Source: Bacteroides acidifaciens
GTDB taxonomy: Bacteria > Bacteroidota > Bacteroidia > Bacteroidales > Bacteroidaceae
Direction of reading: 5' to 3'
Length of the DNA: 34,380 nucleotides
NCBI RefSeq assembly: GCF_024623065.1
Contig: NZ_JANJZR010000046.1
Span: 1-34,380 of the forward strand
Positions within the stretch are counted from its first letter, which is position 1. Every line of letters starts with the position of its first letter. Positions 16,089-26,063 of this stretch are shown here, piece after piece. A program made the translations under genes and the position numbers. The notes beneath the pieces were generated by a model. The model saw nothing but the letters and a program-made list of their open reading frames with translations, did no database searches and was not told the DNA's origin.

Positions 16089-18017
16089 TTACCATCCCGG
16101 ATTCTGCTCAATAGACGGTGTCTTCTGCAATTCGCTCTGCCGAATCGGGAACAGATAATGCTGAATGGAGAACGTACGTTCTTCCACACAGAAACGTTCC
16201 ATTCTATATTTTACACCGTCTACAGTAATAGCACCATTCTCATCCTGCACCGGACGCATTCCGTTAATCATCCTTTGGCAACGGGGCAACGCTCCGTTGT
16301 TTGCCGCCCAGTATTTCTGCGTACGTTTTGAGTTGTCGCTGCCGCTGGATTTCCAAAGACTCTCTTTAGCCAATTCTTCTTTGCTCGTCGGTTCCAGATA
16401 CAAACGGCAAGTCCAGGGACGTTTGCCTTCATAGAAGAGCTCCACACGACGTTCGCGCTGAATATATTCACGCATCAACTGCTGATTGGACTTAACTTCC
16501 GGTGGCATCGGTTTCATGAACGAACGTTCGCGGACGGTATTTACCAATTTATAAGCCTCATCCAAATCCTCTCCCAGCTCATTGCAAGCCTCCGCATAGA
16601 TATAGATAAATTCAGGCAGACGCCAGATAGCAGGCGCATTGATGCTGAAGTTACCGGATTTGTTCCAGGACTCCTGCTGGAATTTGCGCAAGTAATATCC
16701 GGTAGTCGTCGCATTAGTTGCTCCTATCTTATCAGAACCGCTGGCAGTATTCAGTGTTTTCGATTCATTCTTATTGTTGCGGTAAGGAGCACCGTGATAG
16801 ATAATATCCCGATAGAAACGTGGGTCACGAGTTCCCTTCACATACGGATTCGCATCATCATAACCGCCTTTGCGCGCTTCCGCCGAATATACAGGATAAC
16901 CGTAATCACCTACGATATATTCATACTCGTCCACCTGTTCCTGTACAGGCTGCTGACGGGAACTTCCCTCGCGGCTGGGCGGATAAATATCTCCCTGCCA
17001 GGCCTGGTCCTTGCTCTTCGTCATAAAGAACACATACTCGTTGGCAAACGCATCCATATCATAGAACATATCCCACAGGCGGGCATACACACGGCTATCA
17101 TTCAAGTTGCCGTCCGCCGGGTCTTTGAAATCATTTGCGTCATGTTTCATATAAAGAGAATAACGCTTTGTACCACCAACTTCAAAATCCAGTACAGCCT
17201 TAGCCGCTTCCTTCGCCCTTCTCCACCGGTTGATGTCATACGTATATTCATTCTCGAACACACGACGCAAGTTGTATCCATATTGGGAAGCCCCATTCCA
17301 CAGCGGAGTCGCCACTATCCAGCGGACAAAGGAAATCAGTCCCAAGCAAGCACCCTTATCCACACGCCCGAAGTTTTCAGAGGTCTTCACGTATTTATTG
17401 GGCACCATACCATACGCAGTCTGTGCATCCGCAACAATTTTTTCCACCATCGTATGAACAGACTCCTTCTTGAAATCCATATTATCTCCGGCATGAACTA
17501 CATAGTCAATATACGGAGCTTCTCCGTACATACGCAACAGCAACATATGGAAATAACCGCGCATGAAATACATTTCTCCGATACGGTTACGCAAGTCACC
17601 GTCCTGTTGAGGATTATCGGGCGTATTATACTTCGCCACATTTTCTATAATCAAGTTCGCCTTACGGATTCCTTCATACAAACTTTCCCAGTACTGACCG
17701 CAGCTACCCGGCAAGGAGTTCGGGTTCCAGGCACCGTTATTGAAGTTATTCGTAATATTCCCTTCTACGTTAGTACCTTCACATTCGTCCGTAATGGCAC
17801 TGTTACTGAAGTGCTCGAAAAACACCAGCGGACGGTCGGCTTTCTTCGCCTTGGCATACACATCCGATACCAGTCCGTTTACTTTCTCATAACGGGCAAA
17901 CACATCCGCTTCCGTAATGTTATCATCATCATCCCGGTCGAGGTAATCATTGCACGAAGCGAAAGACAACGTCAGAAGCGATAAAGCGATTGCTGAAAAT
18001 CTATATAACTGTTTCAT
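16089..18017 (-). CDS. SusD-like (RagB/SusD) glycan-binding lipoprotein
   Basis: A 642-residue outer-membrane lipoprotein with lipobox FASC (Cys22) followed by NDYLDRDDDDN, the typical SusD opening. The N-terminal half is helical with TPR-like pairs (residues about 100-250, including MYFMRGYFHMLLLRMYGEAPYI), and the C-terminal region carries RERRVELFYEGKRPW and a final FPIRQSEL before PGW, both family hallmarks. It caps the SusC porter as the lid that delivers oligosaccharides. It begins 15 bases after the SusC stop on the same transcript. Substrate alpha-mannan is inferred from GH76 and GH92 neighbours. Confidence 0.95.
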   Translation of the reverse strand: MKQLYRFSAIALSLLTLSFASCNDYLDRDDDDNITEADVFARYEKVNGLVSDVYAKAKKADRPLVFFEHFSNSAITDECEGTNVEGNITNNFNNGAWNPNSLPGSCGQYWESLYEGIRKANLIIENVAKYNTPDNPQQDGDLRNRIGEMYFMRGYFHMLLLRMYGEAPYIDYVVHAGDNMDFKKESVHTMVEKIVADAQTAYGMVPNKYVKTSENFGRVDKGACLGLISFVRWIVATPLWNGASQYGYNLRRVFENEYTYDINRWRRAKEAAKAVLDFEVGGTKRYSLYMKHDANDFKDPADGNLNDSRVYARLWDMFYDMDAFANEYVFFMTKSKDQAWQGDIYPPSREGSSRQQPVQEQVDEYEYIVGDYGYPVYSAEARKGGYDDANPYVKGTRDPRFYRDIIYHGAPYRNNKNESKTLNTASGSDKIGATNATTTGYYLRKFQQESWNKSGNFSINAPAIWRLPEFIYIYAEACNELGEDLDEAYKLVNTVRERSFMKPMPPEVKSNQQLMREYIQRERRVELFYEGKRPWTCRLYLEPTSKEELAKESLWKSSGSDNSKRTQKYWAANNGALPRCQRMINGMRPVQDENGAITVDGVKYRMERFCVEERTFSIQHYLFPIRQSELQKTPSIEQNPGW

Positions 18018-18032
18018 GTTTCTATACTGTTT

Positions 18033-21000
18033 TTAGAATGTAATATCAATACCGAAGTTGAATACCTTTTGAATCGGATACCAGGAAGCACCGTCACCGG
18101 ACTTCGTTTCCGGGTCGATGTCCACATCACCCAGTTTATCAAAAGTCAACAGATTCAAGCCCTGCACATAGATACGTGCCTGCTGTACATGGAACTTACG
18201 CAACCAGTTAGGCGATACATTATAACCGATTTCCACATTCTTCAGACGAAGGTAGGAAGCGTCATACAGGAACAAGCTGCTGTTTCCATTCTTATTGTTA
18301 TCATGCGTTCCGTAGTGCAAAGCCGGATATTTTGCCGTAGCAGCCGTTTCCGGTGTCCAACGGTCGAGATGCATCTTCTTCACACGCCCGATCTTATCTT
18401 GCTCGAACTGCGGGAAGTCAAATACAGCAGCCCCATTCAACAGGATAGATGTTTTGGTGGCTCCCTGCAACAATACACTAAAGTCGAAATTCTTATACTG
18501 GAATCCGAAAGGAATACCGAACATAAGCTCCGGGCTACGCGGATTTCCCATAGCCGTACGGTCTTCATCGTCAATCACCCCATTGCGATCCAAATCCTTG
18601 TAAACGACATCTCCCGGAATTAACTGCCCCCATGGCTGATAACCGATTTTATTCAAGCGGTCGGCCTCTTCCTGATCGGCCACAAAGTGGTCGAATACAT
18701 AGACAAAGTTCTCATACAGGCGCTTGCCCGTTTCTTTACGCCAAGAGTTCTTACGGGCTACTTCCGCCTTATATTCCAGGCGGTTGCGGGAGAAGGTCAG
18801 ATTCGGACGAATATAATAACGGAAATTCTTTCCTATCTTGTCGTTCCAGCTCAATTCGATGTCCACACCACGGTTGCTGACCTCACCCAAATTCTGTAAA
18901 GCCGCATCCTTACCTACAATGTCCGGATATCCCATGATACCGTCACTATTCATATCCGTAATAATATCGAACCGATATTCATAGAAAGCATCGACAGTCA
19001 ATGCCAAACGCTGGTTCAAGGTAGTAAAGTCAATACCTACATTCAACTTGCGGGCTTTCTCCCAAGTCAGGCTTTCATTTGCCAGGTTTCCTTCGGAAGT
19101 ACCACCCACGTTCGTTCCGAAATTATTGCCGAAATCATAGCTGCTACCACTACCGTAGAAAGCTAAATAAGGGAAACGGCTGCTCACGTTGTCACTACCT
19201 ACCAAACCATAAGAAGCCCTTACCTTCAAGAAGTCGATCCAGGAAGCCTTCTTCATAAAAGACTCTTCCGAAATCACCCAGCCGATAGAACCTGCGGGGA
19301 AAAATCCGTAACGTTTGCCCGGAGCGAAGTTCTCGGAACCATTGTAACCGAAGTTGAACTCCATCAGGTACTTCTGATTATAATAATAGGCAAAACGTCC
19401 GGTGATACCCTGGCTATGATAAGCCAGTTCATTATTAACAGTACGGTTGCCACGGTTTGCCAGCAACATCGCTGTCAGTTCGTGACGGTCGTTGAACAAA
19501 CGGTTGTAGTCCACACGTGCCTGTATATACGTTCGTCCGTCGGAAGCATTATGGCTGAATCCGTTGCCGATAGTCTGGTCGATGTCGTATTTATTACCTG
19601 TCTTGTAAGCACCGGTATAATGTCCGCCCGCCATATAGGCATCCGAACCTTCAATCGGCATAAACGTCGCATATTTCGGATATTCACGGTATCCGTCCTT
19701 ATAAGTATCCAGCTTGCGGTTGATCCAGCGTCCTTCGGAAGCATCATAAGAAAACATCACTTCCGCTTTCAGCCCTTTTGTCAGGAATCCCATATCCAGG
19801 TTCATGGCAAAGCTACCGTTCAGATAGGTATTCTTCTCATTCAGATAACCGGTACGGCTCAGCTCACCTAATATATTATAGCGATAGATGTTGTCACCAT
19901 ACAGCATGCCCCGGGAGTTCTGCTGAATATATTCTTCATTCTGCGGATGCGAGTTCTCCTCTACCAAGATAGGCAGATACGGCGGTTGCGTAGCACAGAT
20001 AGTCATCAGTCGCCCGGCAGTAGTACCCGGTGCATTACGGTCGGTAATACGGGCACCCAGGTCGAGACGTGTACTCAGATAGCGGTTAATATTAATGTCA
20101 ATATTCGAACGGAAGTTGTAACGGGTAAATCTGGTCTGCGAATTATATTCACCGGCATTCGAATATTTGTAGTTACCGCCCTGTGAAAAATAATTAGCCA
20201 GCACATAGTAACGCACCTTGTCCGTACCTCCACGGATAGAAAGGCTGACATCTTCCTGCATACCCGGTTTGAAGGCGAAATCATAATAATCCCAGTCATA
20301 CCCCAGCCCGTCGGAGTTGTCGCCTTTTGCACGGCGGAAGTTGTCGATAGCCTGTTGAGAGAAAAGATTCAGGCTGCTAATGTCTGCGCCTGTCATCTTG
20401 GCGTCATTCAGTCGCGCTTCATTATATAAGGTAGCATAATCGGCAGAGCCCAAATATTCGGGGAATCCGATAGGTTGGTTGATACCGACAGAGGCTTTCA
20501 GGTTTACAGTTGCTTTCTCGGCGGCCTTACCACGTTTGGTTGTGATCACGATTACACCGTTCGCGCCACGGATACCGTAAGCGGCAGTCGCGGAAGCATC
20601 CTTCAGAATAGTGAATGTTTCAATCTCGTCCGGTGCCAGATAACTCATGTCGCGTTCGATTCCGTCAACAATGACAATAGCACTCTGATTGCCGTAAGTA
20701 GCTTTACCACGGATGAACAATTCACTTTGGTCAACACCCGGCTCACCACCCGCATATTGGTTCACAACCAATCCCGGCAGACGTCCGGCAAGTGCATTGT
20801 TGATATTGGCGGTCGGACTTTGCGTCAAGTCTTTCGTTGTAATGGTAGCTACCGAGCCGACCATCGTTTCCTTGCGTTGCTTGGTGTAACCTACCACCAC
20901 AACTTCCTGCAAGGCTTTCGTATCTTCCTGTAATAAGACCGTCAAGTCTTTCTTGGCACCGGGAACAATTTCCTGCGGCTGATAACCCAAGTAAGAAAAT

Positions 21001-21278
21001 ACCAGCGGAGCTTCCGCGTATGGCAACTTCAACGTAAACTTACCATCCATATCCGTAATCGTTCCCGCATTGGCTACTCCTTTTACCACAACAGACACAC
21101 CAATCAACGGGTCATTTGTCGTCTTATCCAATACCGTACCCGATATCGTTATCTTATTGTTTTGCGAAGCCTGTGTCCTTGCGGCTCTGCCTGTCTGCGC
21201 CATACTTTGTACAGGGATACCTGCCAGCAAAGCGCAAGAAACAGCCATCAGACAAATATTTCTTTTTATATGTATCAT
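18033..21278 (-). CDS. SusC-like TonB-dependent oligosaccharide porter
   Basis: A 1081-residue TonB-dependent transporter. Signal peptide about 1-28 (ending QSMAQ), a carboxypeptidase-regulatory-like domain (43-125, ISGTVLDKTTNDPLIGVSV), a TonB-box-like EVVVVGYTKQRK, then the plug with the SusC signature LKDASATAAYGIRGANG followed by VIVITTKRG. The barrel ends in FGIDITF. It imports oligosaccharides released at the surface by the GH76 encoded immediately upstream (36-base gap) and pairs with the SusD that follows. Length is normal for SusC. The mannan specificity is inferred from context. Confidence 0.96.
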   Translation of the reverse strand: MIHIKRNICLMAVSCALLAGIPVQSMAQTGRAARTQASQNNKITISGTVLDKTTNDPLIGVSVVVKGVANAGTITDMDGKFTLKLPYAEAPLVFSYLGYQPQEIVPGAKKDLTVLLQEDTKALQEVVVVGYTKQRKETMVGSVATITTKDLTQSPTANINNALAGRLPGLVVNQYAGGEPGVDQSELFIRGKATYGNQSAIVIVDGIERDMSYLAPDEIETFTILKDASATAAYGIRGANGVIVITTKRGKAAEKATVNLKASVGINQPIGFPEYLGSADYATLYNEARLNDAKMTGADISSLNLFSQQAIDNFRRAKGDNSDGLGYDWDYYDFAFKPGMQEDVSLSIRGGTDKVRYYVLANYFSQGGNYKYSNAGEYNSQTRFTRYNFRSNIDININRYLSTRLDLGARITDRNAPGTTAGRLMTICATQPPYLPILVEENSHPQNEEYIQQNSRGMLYGDNIYRYNILGELSRTGYLNEKNTYLNGSFAMNLDMGFLTKGLKAEVMFSYDASEGRWINRKLDTYKDGYREYPKYATFMPIEGSDAYMAGGHYTGAYKTGNKYDIDQTIGNGFSHNASDGRTYIQARVDYNRLFNDRHELTAMLLANRGNRTVNNELAYHSQGITGRFAYYYNQKYLMEFNFGYNGSENFAPGKRYGFFPAGSIGWVISEESFMKKASWIDFLKVRASYGLVGSDNVSSRFPYLAFYGSGSSYDFGNNFGTNVGGTSEGNLANESLTWEKARKLNVGIDFTTLNQRLALTVDAFYEYRFDIITDMNSDGIMGYPDIVGKDAALQNLGEVSNRGVDIELSWNDKIGKNFRYYIRPNLTFSRNRLEYKAEVARKNSWRKETGKRLYENFVYVFDHFVADQEEADRLNKIGYQPWGQLIPGDVVYKDLDRNGVIDDEDRTAMGNPRSPELMFGIPFGFQYKNFDFSVLLQGATKTSILLNGAAVFDFPQFEQDKIGRVKKMHLDRWTPETAATAKYPALHYGTHDNNKNGNSSLFLYDASYLRLKNVEIGYNVSPNWLRKFHVQQARIYVQGLNLLTFDKLGDVDIDPETKSGDGASWYPIQKVFNFGIDITF

Positions 21279-21314
21279 TTTTATTTTCGATTTTCTATGT
21301 GTAATGAATCAATC

Positions 21315-22709
21315 TTATTCCCCTGCTTTCTTCCCAAATTCCGGGCCAACCCAGTTGGCCTCTTCGGAAGCCTTGCCCTGTACCCAGTCCTCATAACGGG
21401 CACGAATCTCGATCATTGTCGCTCCGGGAACCTCTGCGTTCAAAGAAATCGTCAGGCGGTCTTCCCTGTTATCGCGATTGCCGAACTTCGGAGCTTTCGC
21501 CCAATCGTATTCCCATACATAATATCCTTCCGGATGTGCCAGTGTCCAAAGTACATCGGAACAACTCCGTAATGCGGCAATAAACTTATTCCTGGTCTTT
21601 TCCGGATAAACACTGCTGACAGGTTGTTTCACCATATCCAGGAAATAACGGACAAAGATTCCCCGGAACAAAAGATTATCACCGGAATTACCCTCCCCGC
21701 TGAATACCGGATAATTGGAATCCATTTTCTTATTCACCTGATAAGAACCGAAAGCAACAGCGTTACGGAGATATTCCTCCTCACCGGTGGCATTGTAGAG
21801 TGCCAGAGCAGATGCCATGAATGTTCCCTGATTGTAAGACAGAGCCACTTTATCCGGGTCACCCGGAGTGCCGTCATCCTTGATTCCCAAGTTATCATAT
21901 ACCTGTCCGGTCGACGTGTCACACAGATAAGCAGTCATCCAGTTGTACACCTCTTTGGCAAAGTTGAGATAATAAGCCGCCTTATCCTCCCATCCCTCTT
22001 TCGCTTCTTTGACAGTCAGCTTGTACAGTTTCATAGCCAAAAGACAACCGGGGCCATTTGAACAAGCCATACGTGAAGCCGGCGCATCCGTTTTCCATGC
22101 CATGCCGCCTACTCCTTTATAGTCATTCTTGGCTTCCTTGATATGATCCCACATTTTCATCAAGGCACTGTAATAGTCTTCGTCGCCCGTCAGCTCGTAC
22201 ACCCGCAGGCAAGCCAATGCCATCCACTCCATATCATCATAGAAGTTATTCCAGAAGTCCTTGCCACCATAACCGCAATGCTCATTCCAGTCGTCAAAAG
22301 CCGGAAGGAACGGTTTCATTATGTTCTCATACAAATCGGCCTGATAAGCAGGATTGTCTGCATGACGGATATAAGCGTCGATGACTATATCCAGCGCATG
22401 TCCCTGCGACCATCCGCCGCTGCCCCCTGTACTTGTAGGTTCTCCGGTTTCCGGTGTATTCGGTTTTTCCCAATAAATGCTTCCGCAGAAAGTATCCCGT
22501 CCGCCAGCATTCTCAAAGAAATATTTGATGTAAGTTTCTGTACTTGTATTGGCAGCATCCGTCCAGTTTACATCCGACACATATTCGCCGGATGAATTCC
22601 CTTTGTAGATGTCACTCAATTCGCCGTCGTCGCAAGCAGCGAACATGGTTAACGTAACACCGCCCAAGAGCAAAGCCTTTTTTGAAAATGATACTATATA
22701 GTTCTTCAT
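21315..22709 (-). CDS. GH76 endo-alpha-1,6-mannanase, surface lipoprotein
   Basis: A 464-residue lipoprotein (lipobox FAAC, Cys26, then DDGELSD) with a GH76 (alpha/alpha)6-barrel over almost all of the mature chain. The catalytic aspartate pair is in NNFYDDMEWMAL (Asp158-Asp159). WSQGHALDIVIDAY (100-113) and LSYNQGTFMASAL are other family landmarks. GH76 enzymes cut alpha-1,6-mannan backbones, as in yeast cell-wall mannan; the lipid anchor and acidic tail imply the outer surface. It lies between the SusE-like gene (14-base gap) and SusC, as expected for the surface endo-enzyme that makes import-sized fragments. By gene context it corresponds to the surface GH76 of the B. thetaiotaomicron mannan locus. 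Confidence 0.92.
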   Translation of the reverse strand: MKNYIVSFSKKALLLGGVTLTMFAACDDGELSDIYKGNSSGEYVSDVNWTDAANTSTETYIKYFFENAGGRDTFCGSIYWEKPNTPETGEPTSTGGSGGWSQGHALDIVIDAYIRHADNPAYQADLYENIMKPFLPAFDDWNEHCGYGGKDFWNNFYDDMEWMALACLRVYELTGDEDYYSALMKMWDHIKEAKNDYKGVGGMAWKTDAPASRMACSNGPGCLLAMKLYKLTVKEAKEGWEDKAAYYLNFAKEVYNWMTAYLCDTSTGQVYDNLGIKDDGTPGDPDKVALSYNQGTFMASALALYNATGEEEYLRNAVAFGSYQVNKKMDSNYPVFSGEGNSGDNLLFRGIFVRYFLDMVKQPVSSVYPEKTRNKFIAALRSCSDVLWTLAHPEGYYVWEYDWAKAPKFGNRDNREDRLTISLNAEVPGATMIEIRARYEDWVQGKASEEANWVGPEFGKKAGE

Positions 22710-22723
22710 ATTATTATTCAGTT

Positions 22724-23971
22724 TTAATCTTCATTGGTTTCCGAAGCCACCCAACGATGAGTATAGACTCCAAATTCAGCATTGAAATAAAGGGTAACAT
22801 CTGTTTTTACCGTTGCATAATACACATTTCCCTGTATTGCGCCCCACTGAAGCAGTTCGTCACAATAACGGAAACTGTAATCCCAAGGATCGGTACCCAA
22901 CGCCAATTGATACAAGTTGTAATAGCCGGCATCGGTAGCCAAGTTGGGCTGACTCTTATCTTTCTCCTTATGTCCCCAACGATAAGTCGTCCCGTTGATT
23001 TCCATCTTAAAGCTATGACGGGTTTCACCGCTTCCTGCCCAACTTTCTGTCTGTTTCCGTGCAGTATAATTCTTCACGCCCCACTTGCCATATCCCAAGT
23101 AGTCGAAGTTCTGCCGGTATCCGCCCGAATGGTTATAGAGATAGACTGCTCCTATTTCATCATAACTGATGGTTTGTTCACCCATATTGATAGTAATACG
23201 GTAAATGCCGGACTTCGGAACGGTCACCGTATACTCTTCACCGTCATTGCGTTCGCGCAACAAGCCATTGTCGTCTACATAGTAATAGCATCTGCGTCCC
23301 TCTACCGTTGACATAAAGATAAACGGCTGGTCTGCTTTCAACTGAACGAAAGTCTGATAAATTCCTTCGTTCTGCCGGAGCATCTGCAACGCTTCCGCTT
23401 CGTCCCCGTCATCTTCCGTACCGATACCTGTGATATAAACCGGTTCATTCTCCGAAGGCACATCGTCAATGCCGTCCATCATAAATATTACGAAATAACC
23501 TTCCAGGCTACTGATTGCCTGATCCAATCCACAGTAGGCACGTACTTTCCAACGTAGTGTTCCGTTTGTGTTGCAACGGAACTTGGCAAGTTTGCCAATC
23601 GTATTTGCTTGATAATGCGTCAAAGTAAGCTGAGGTTCCAAGCCGTTATTGTCGGAAAAGATAGTTTCTACCGGCTCCGTAAAATCCCCGCCAATCGTAT
23701 CAATCAGCACTTCGTAACGATATACTGTATTACCGTGTTTCTCAGTAGGCGTCCATTTCAGGATGATGTCCGTCAGTGAAGCTCCCGAAAGCACCACTCG
23801 TTCACCGCTAGCCATAGCGTCCATCGTACGTACTGGTTCAGGCGGAACAATCGCTTCATAATCGTCCGGGTCGAATCCCGGATTCAGTTCATTGTCACAA
23901 GCCGTCACTCCGATAAGAAAAAACAGCAGGGCAAATTTGATTAGGTTCTTTGTAATCATATTGTTTCTCAT
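22724..23971 (-). CDS. SusE-like outer-membrane lipoprotein
   Basis: A 415-residue lipoprotein; lipobox GVTAC with Cys25, counting from the ATG at 23971. An ATG four codons later (23959) starts a tidier signal peptide and is an equally good start. After NELNPGFDPDDYE comes a fibronectin/SusE-type N-terminal domain (about 40-170: VVLSGASLTDIILKWTPT, YRYEVLIDT, LRWKVRAY). Two SusE/F-type beta modules follow (VYITGIGTEDDG, FIFMSTVEGRRCYYYVDDNG, GIYRITINMGEQTISYDEIG). Aromatic-rich loops in the last 150 residues could bind glycans. Role: extra surface capture of mannan; it is not essential for import in comparable Sus systems. Confidence 0.8.
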   Translation of the reverse strand: MRNNMITKNLIKFALLFFLIGVTACDNELNPGFDPDDYEAIVPPEPVRTMDAMASGERVVLSGASLTDIILKWTPTEKHGNTVYRYEVLIDTIGGDFTEPVETIFSDNNGLEPQLTLTHYQANTIGKLAKFRCNTNGTLRWKVRAYCGLDQAISSLEGYFVIFMMDGIDDVPSENEPVYITGIGTEDDGDEAEALQMLRQNEGIYQTFVQLKADQPFIFMSTVEGRRCYYYVDDNGLLRERNDGEEYTVTVPKSGIYRITINMGEQTISYDEIGAVYLYNHSGGYRQNFDYLGYGKWGVKNYTARKQTESWAGSGETRHSFKMEINGTTYRWGHKEKDKSQPNLATDAGYYNLYQLALGTDPWDYSFRYCDELLQWGAIQGNVYYATVKTDVTLYFNAEFGVYTHRWVASETNED

Positions 23972-23990
23972 ATTATTGTATTCCTTGTTT

Positions 23991-25946
23991 TTAGTATGAA
24001 TGAGGACATTCCACTCGTTTGTAGCGGTCAGGGAAAGTGACAGGACTTATACTCTTACCGTTGTTATAAACCACTGCATCCAATCCGTCGCCTGCAGAAC
24101 CATAGTTCTTGAAAACACTGATATCACCAACACCATTAGACGGTATCCAATAACCCAATAAATCAGTATTCGCCTTAGCTTCTTCCTGAGAGTAGTATCT
24201 ACACATATCCTCTTTTATCTGCTCTGCAGTACGGGCAACTTTCCACATACGCGCCTGAGCAACGGCACAATATCCCAAACGGAATTCACTATTACCCGAA
24301 CGTCCAATCATCAAGGCGTTATCACCGGATACGGAAGAAAGAACCAAATACGGATCGGGCCGTACATCTTCATAATCACTGCTTGCAGGAGTCAGCGTTT
24401 CACGCACACCATTGATATACATCTTGTAAGCCTCCTTTGTACTGCCCTGTGTTCCATCAAACACAATAGCAATATGATACCATTTCCCGTTTCCCTGACG
24501 GTCATTGCCCATTTTCTGCTGACTGCGGAAACGGGGGTCATTGTATTTATCCCCATTCAAGTTATTGGGATCTTTATGGATTTTGGTAGCTATTTCAAAG
24601 CGCAAATCAGTATCCCCATTGGATTCGCAACGAAGCAGGAAAACACCTTCCAACCCGATAAACGACTGCAAAGCACGTGAGTATGTCGGATAAAATACCA
24701 TCTCAAAAGTAAGTTGTTGCATATTATCCAAAGCCTGGTTACCTTCTACAAATTTCTTGATGTCAATCTTAAAGCAACGGTCAGAGTCGAGGAAGGTTGC
24801 CATCGGCATGACAGTAACCGGTAAGTCCAACTTCTTCCCGGCAGCATCCGTAATTATAAGCGTAGTAGTTCCCAGCCAGTTAGCTTCAATTTTCAGATGA
24901 CCGTTTTCATCTATTTCCGCTGATTTCAAGTACTTCCTATTATCATCCGTCAATGGCGCTAACTGATATTCACCGTTACCACGGGAAATTGCAATCTCTT
25001 TTGAATTATCAAATCCGTTGATAGTTAATGAAGTCGCATTATCTTCCAACTTGATTTCATACGGATTTACCTTTACTGCAATTTCTTTTGACGAACCTTT
25101 CTGATCGGTCACAATCACCTTTACATCCCCTCTTGCTTTCGGCTTCAGCGTAATCAGATTCTCTTTCTCGGTAGCTTCTACAACGGTAGCCTCCGTAGTC
25201 GGTTCGCCGTCTCCCACCTGATAAGTAAAGCTATATCCACCATTCCCTTTTTCAATCTCGATATACTGAGACTCGGCATCCGGCTCCGCAAAAACCGCTT
25301 CGTTGGCTTTCAGCGTCAAGTCAACGATATTTACTACCACAGGAATAACTACCGTCTTACCTTTTTTATCAGTAATCGTAATTTCGACAGGTTCTGCTCC
25401 TGTTTCAAATTTGGCAGTTACGGGGAATACCTGACCGGAGAGTTCGCCCACTTCGATATACTTGTCGGCACCTTCGGGAATGGAAATCTCATAATTACCA
25501 TTACCAGTCAGGATTTTCACCATTCTTTTTTCACCGATAAACAAATCGAAGCCTTCTTCCGGTACATCTGCCGTCAAGTCCCAAAGTTTGGCTACCTGAA
25601 CCTGAATCCTAGCCACTTTCTTGCGTCCGTCTACTACTAATACAGTTGTTTCGATGCGGTTATTTTCTTCAAGCCGGCTATTCTCCGTAGCTTTAATTGT
25701 TACTTTATTACCACTGACCGTAGCTGTCGCTATACTTTCATCAAATGGTTTCACATAATAATCTCCATTACCGGAAGTAATACCTACCGTAATTTCGTCT
25801 CCTTGCAGTAATGTCACCGAATTATTATCGACCACCAAGTCAGTTGCCGGCTTCACCTCCTGTTCTTCTTTATCATCACTGCACGAAACCATAAAAAATG
25901 GAAGGGCCAATGCTGACAGGAATAAAAAACTAAGTTTCCTTTTCAT
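23991..25946 (-). CDS. Surface lipoprotein with four Ig-like repeats and LamG
   Basis: A 651-residue lipoprotein (lipobox MVSC, Cys22, then SDDKEEQE) that opens the PUL operon. Four consecutive Ig-like repeats of about 85-90 residues (31-115, 116-205, 206-295, 296-375) each carry a GNGxY turn: SGNGDYY, TGNGNYE, KGNGGYS, RGNGEYQ. The C-terminal domain (about 385-635) is LamG/concanavalin-like (LTFEMVFYPTY, FLLRCESNG, KWYHIAIVFDG, MYINGVRETLTP, ARMWKVARTAEQ). It shares architecture with the 517-residue protein at the other end of the operon and probably arose by duplication with gain or loss of one repeat. Likely a stalked mannan-binding protein. It lies 19 bases before the SusE-like gene. Confidence 0.85.
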   Translation of the reverse strand: MKRKLSFLFLSALALPFFMVSCSDDKEEQEVKPATDLVVDNNSVTLLQGDEITVGITSGNGDYYVKPFDESIATATVSGNKVTIKATENSRLEENNRIETTVLVVDGRKKVARIQVQVAKLWDLTADVPEEGFDLFIGEKRMVKILTGNGNYEISIPEGADKYIEVGELSGQVFPVTAKFETGAEPVEITITDKKGKTVVIPVVVNIVDLTLKANEAVFAEPDAESQYIEIEKGNGGYSFTYQVGDGEPTTEATVVEATEKENLITLKPKARGDVKVIVTDQKGSSKEIAVKVNPYEIKLEDNATSLTINGFDNSKEIAISRGNGEYQLAPLTDDNRKYLKSAEIDENGHLKIEANWLGTTTLIITDAAGKKLDLPVTVMPMATFLDSDRCFKIDIKKFVEGNQALDNMQQLTFEMVFYPTYSRALQSFIGLEGVFLLRCESNGDTDLRFEIATKIHKDPNNLNGDKYNDPRFRSQQKMGNDRQGNGKWYHIAIVFDGTQGSTKEAYKMYINGVRETLTPASSDYEDVRPDPYLVLSSVSGDNALMIGRSGNSEFRLGYCAVAQARMWKVARTAEQIKEDMCRYYSQEEAKANTDLLGYWIPSNGVGDISVFKNYGSAGDGLDAVVYNNGKSISPVTFPDRYKRVECPHSY

Positions 25947-26005
25947 TAGATTAAAGATTAATAAATTAATACTTTCGATTTTATCTACTTAAATTTTCGA
26001 TGAAG

Positions 26006-26035
26006 CAAAGATAAAATCACTAAACTCTACCAAAA
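26006..26035 (-). promoter_or_regulatory. Promoter of the SusCD mannan operon
   Basis: Reading the minus strand, TATCTTTG (26013-26006) is an exact TAnnTTTG -7 box, and TTTTG at 26035-26031 is a candidate -33 box at a slightly short spacing of about 18 bases. It lies 60 bases before the first gene of the operon, downstream of paired direct repeats that look like operators. Confidence 0.65.
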
Positions 26036-26050
26036 GAAATCAAACTCTAC
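26022..26050 (-). repeat. 9-bp direct repeat overlapping the operon -33 region
   Basis: GTAGAGTTT occurs twice on the minus strand (26050-26042 and 26030-26022), 20 bases start to start, flanking the -33 box. One helical-turn-pair spacing next to the promoter suggests a regulator site, separate in sequence from the 21-bp-spaced element further upstream. Confidence 0.55.
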
Positions 26051-26063
26051 TTTTTTTACTTTT

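Noticed and set aside
16794..17984. A 396-codon open frame on the plus strand opposite SusD
   Set aside because: It lies wholly antisense to a textbook SusD, has no recognisable domain and is an His/Ile/Arg-rich shadow translation.
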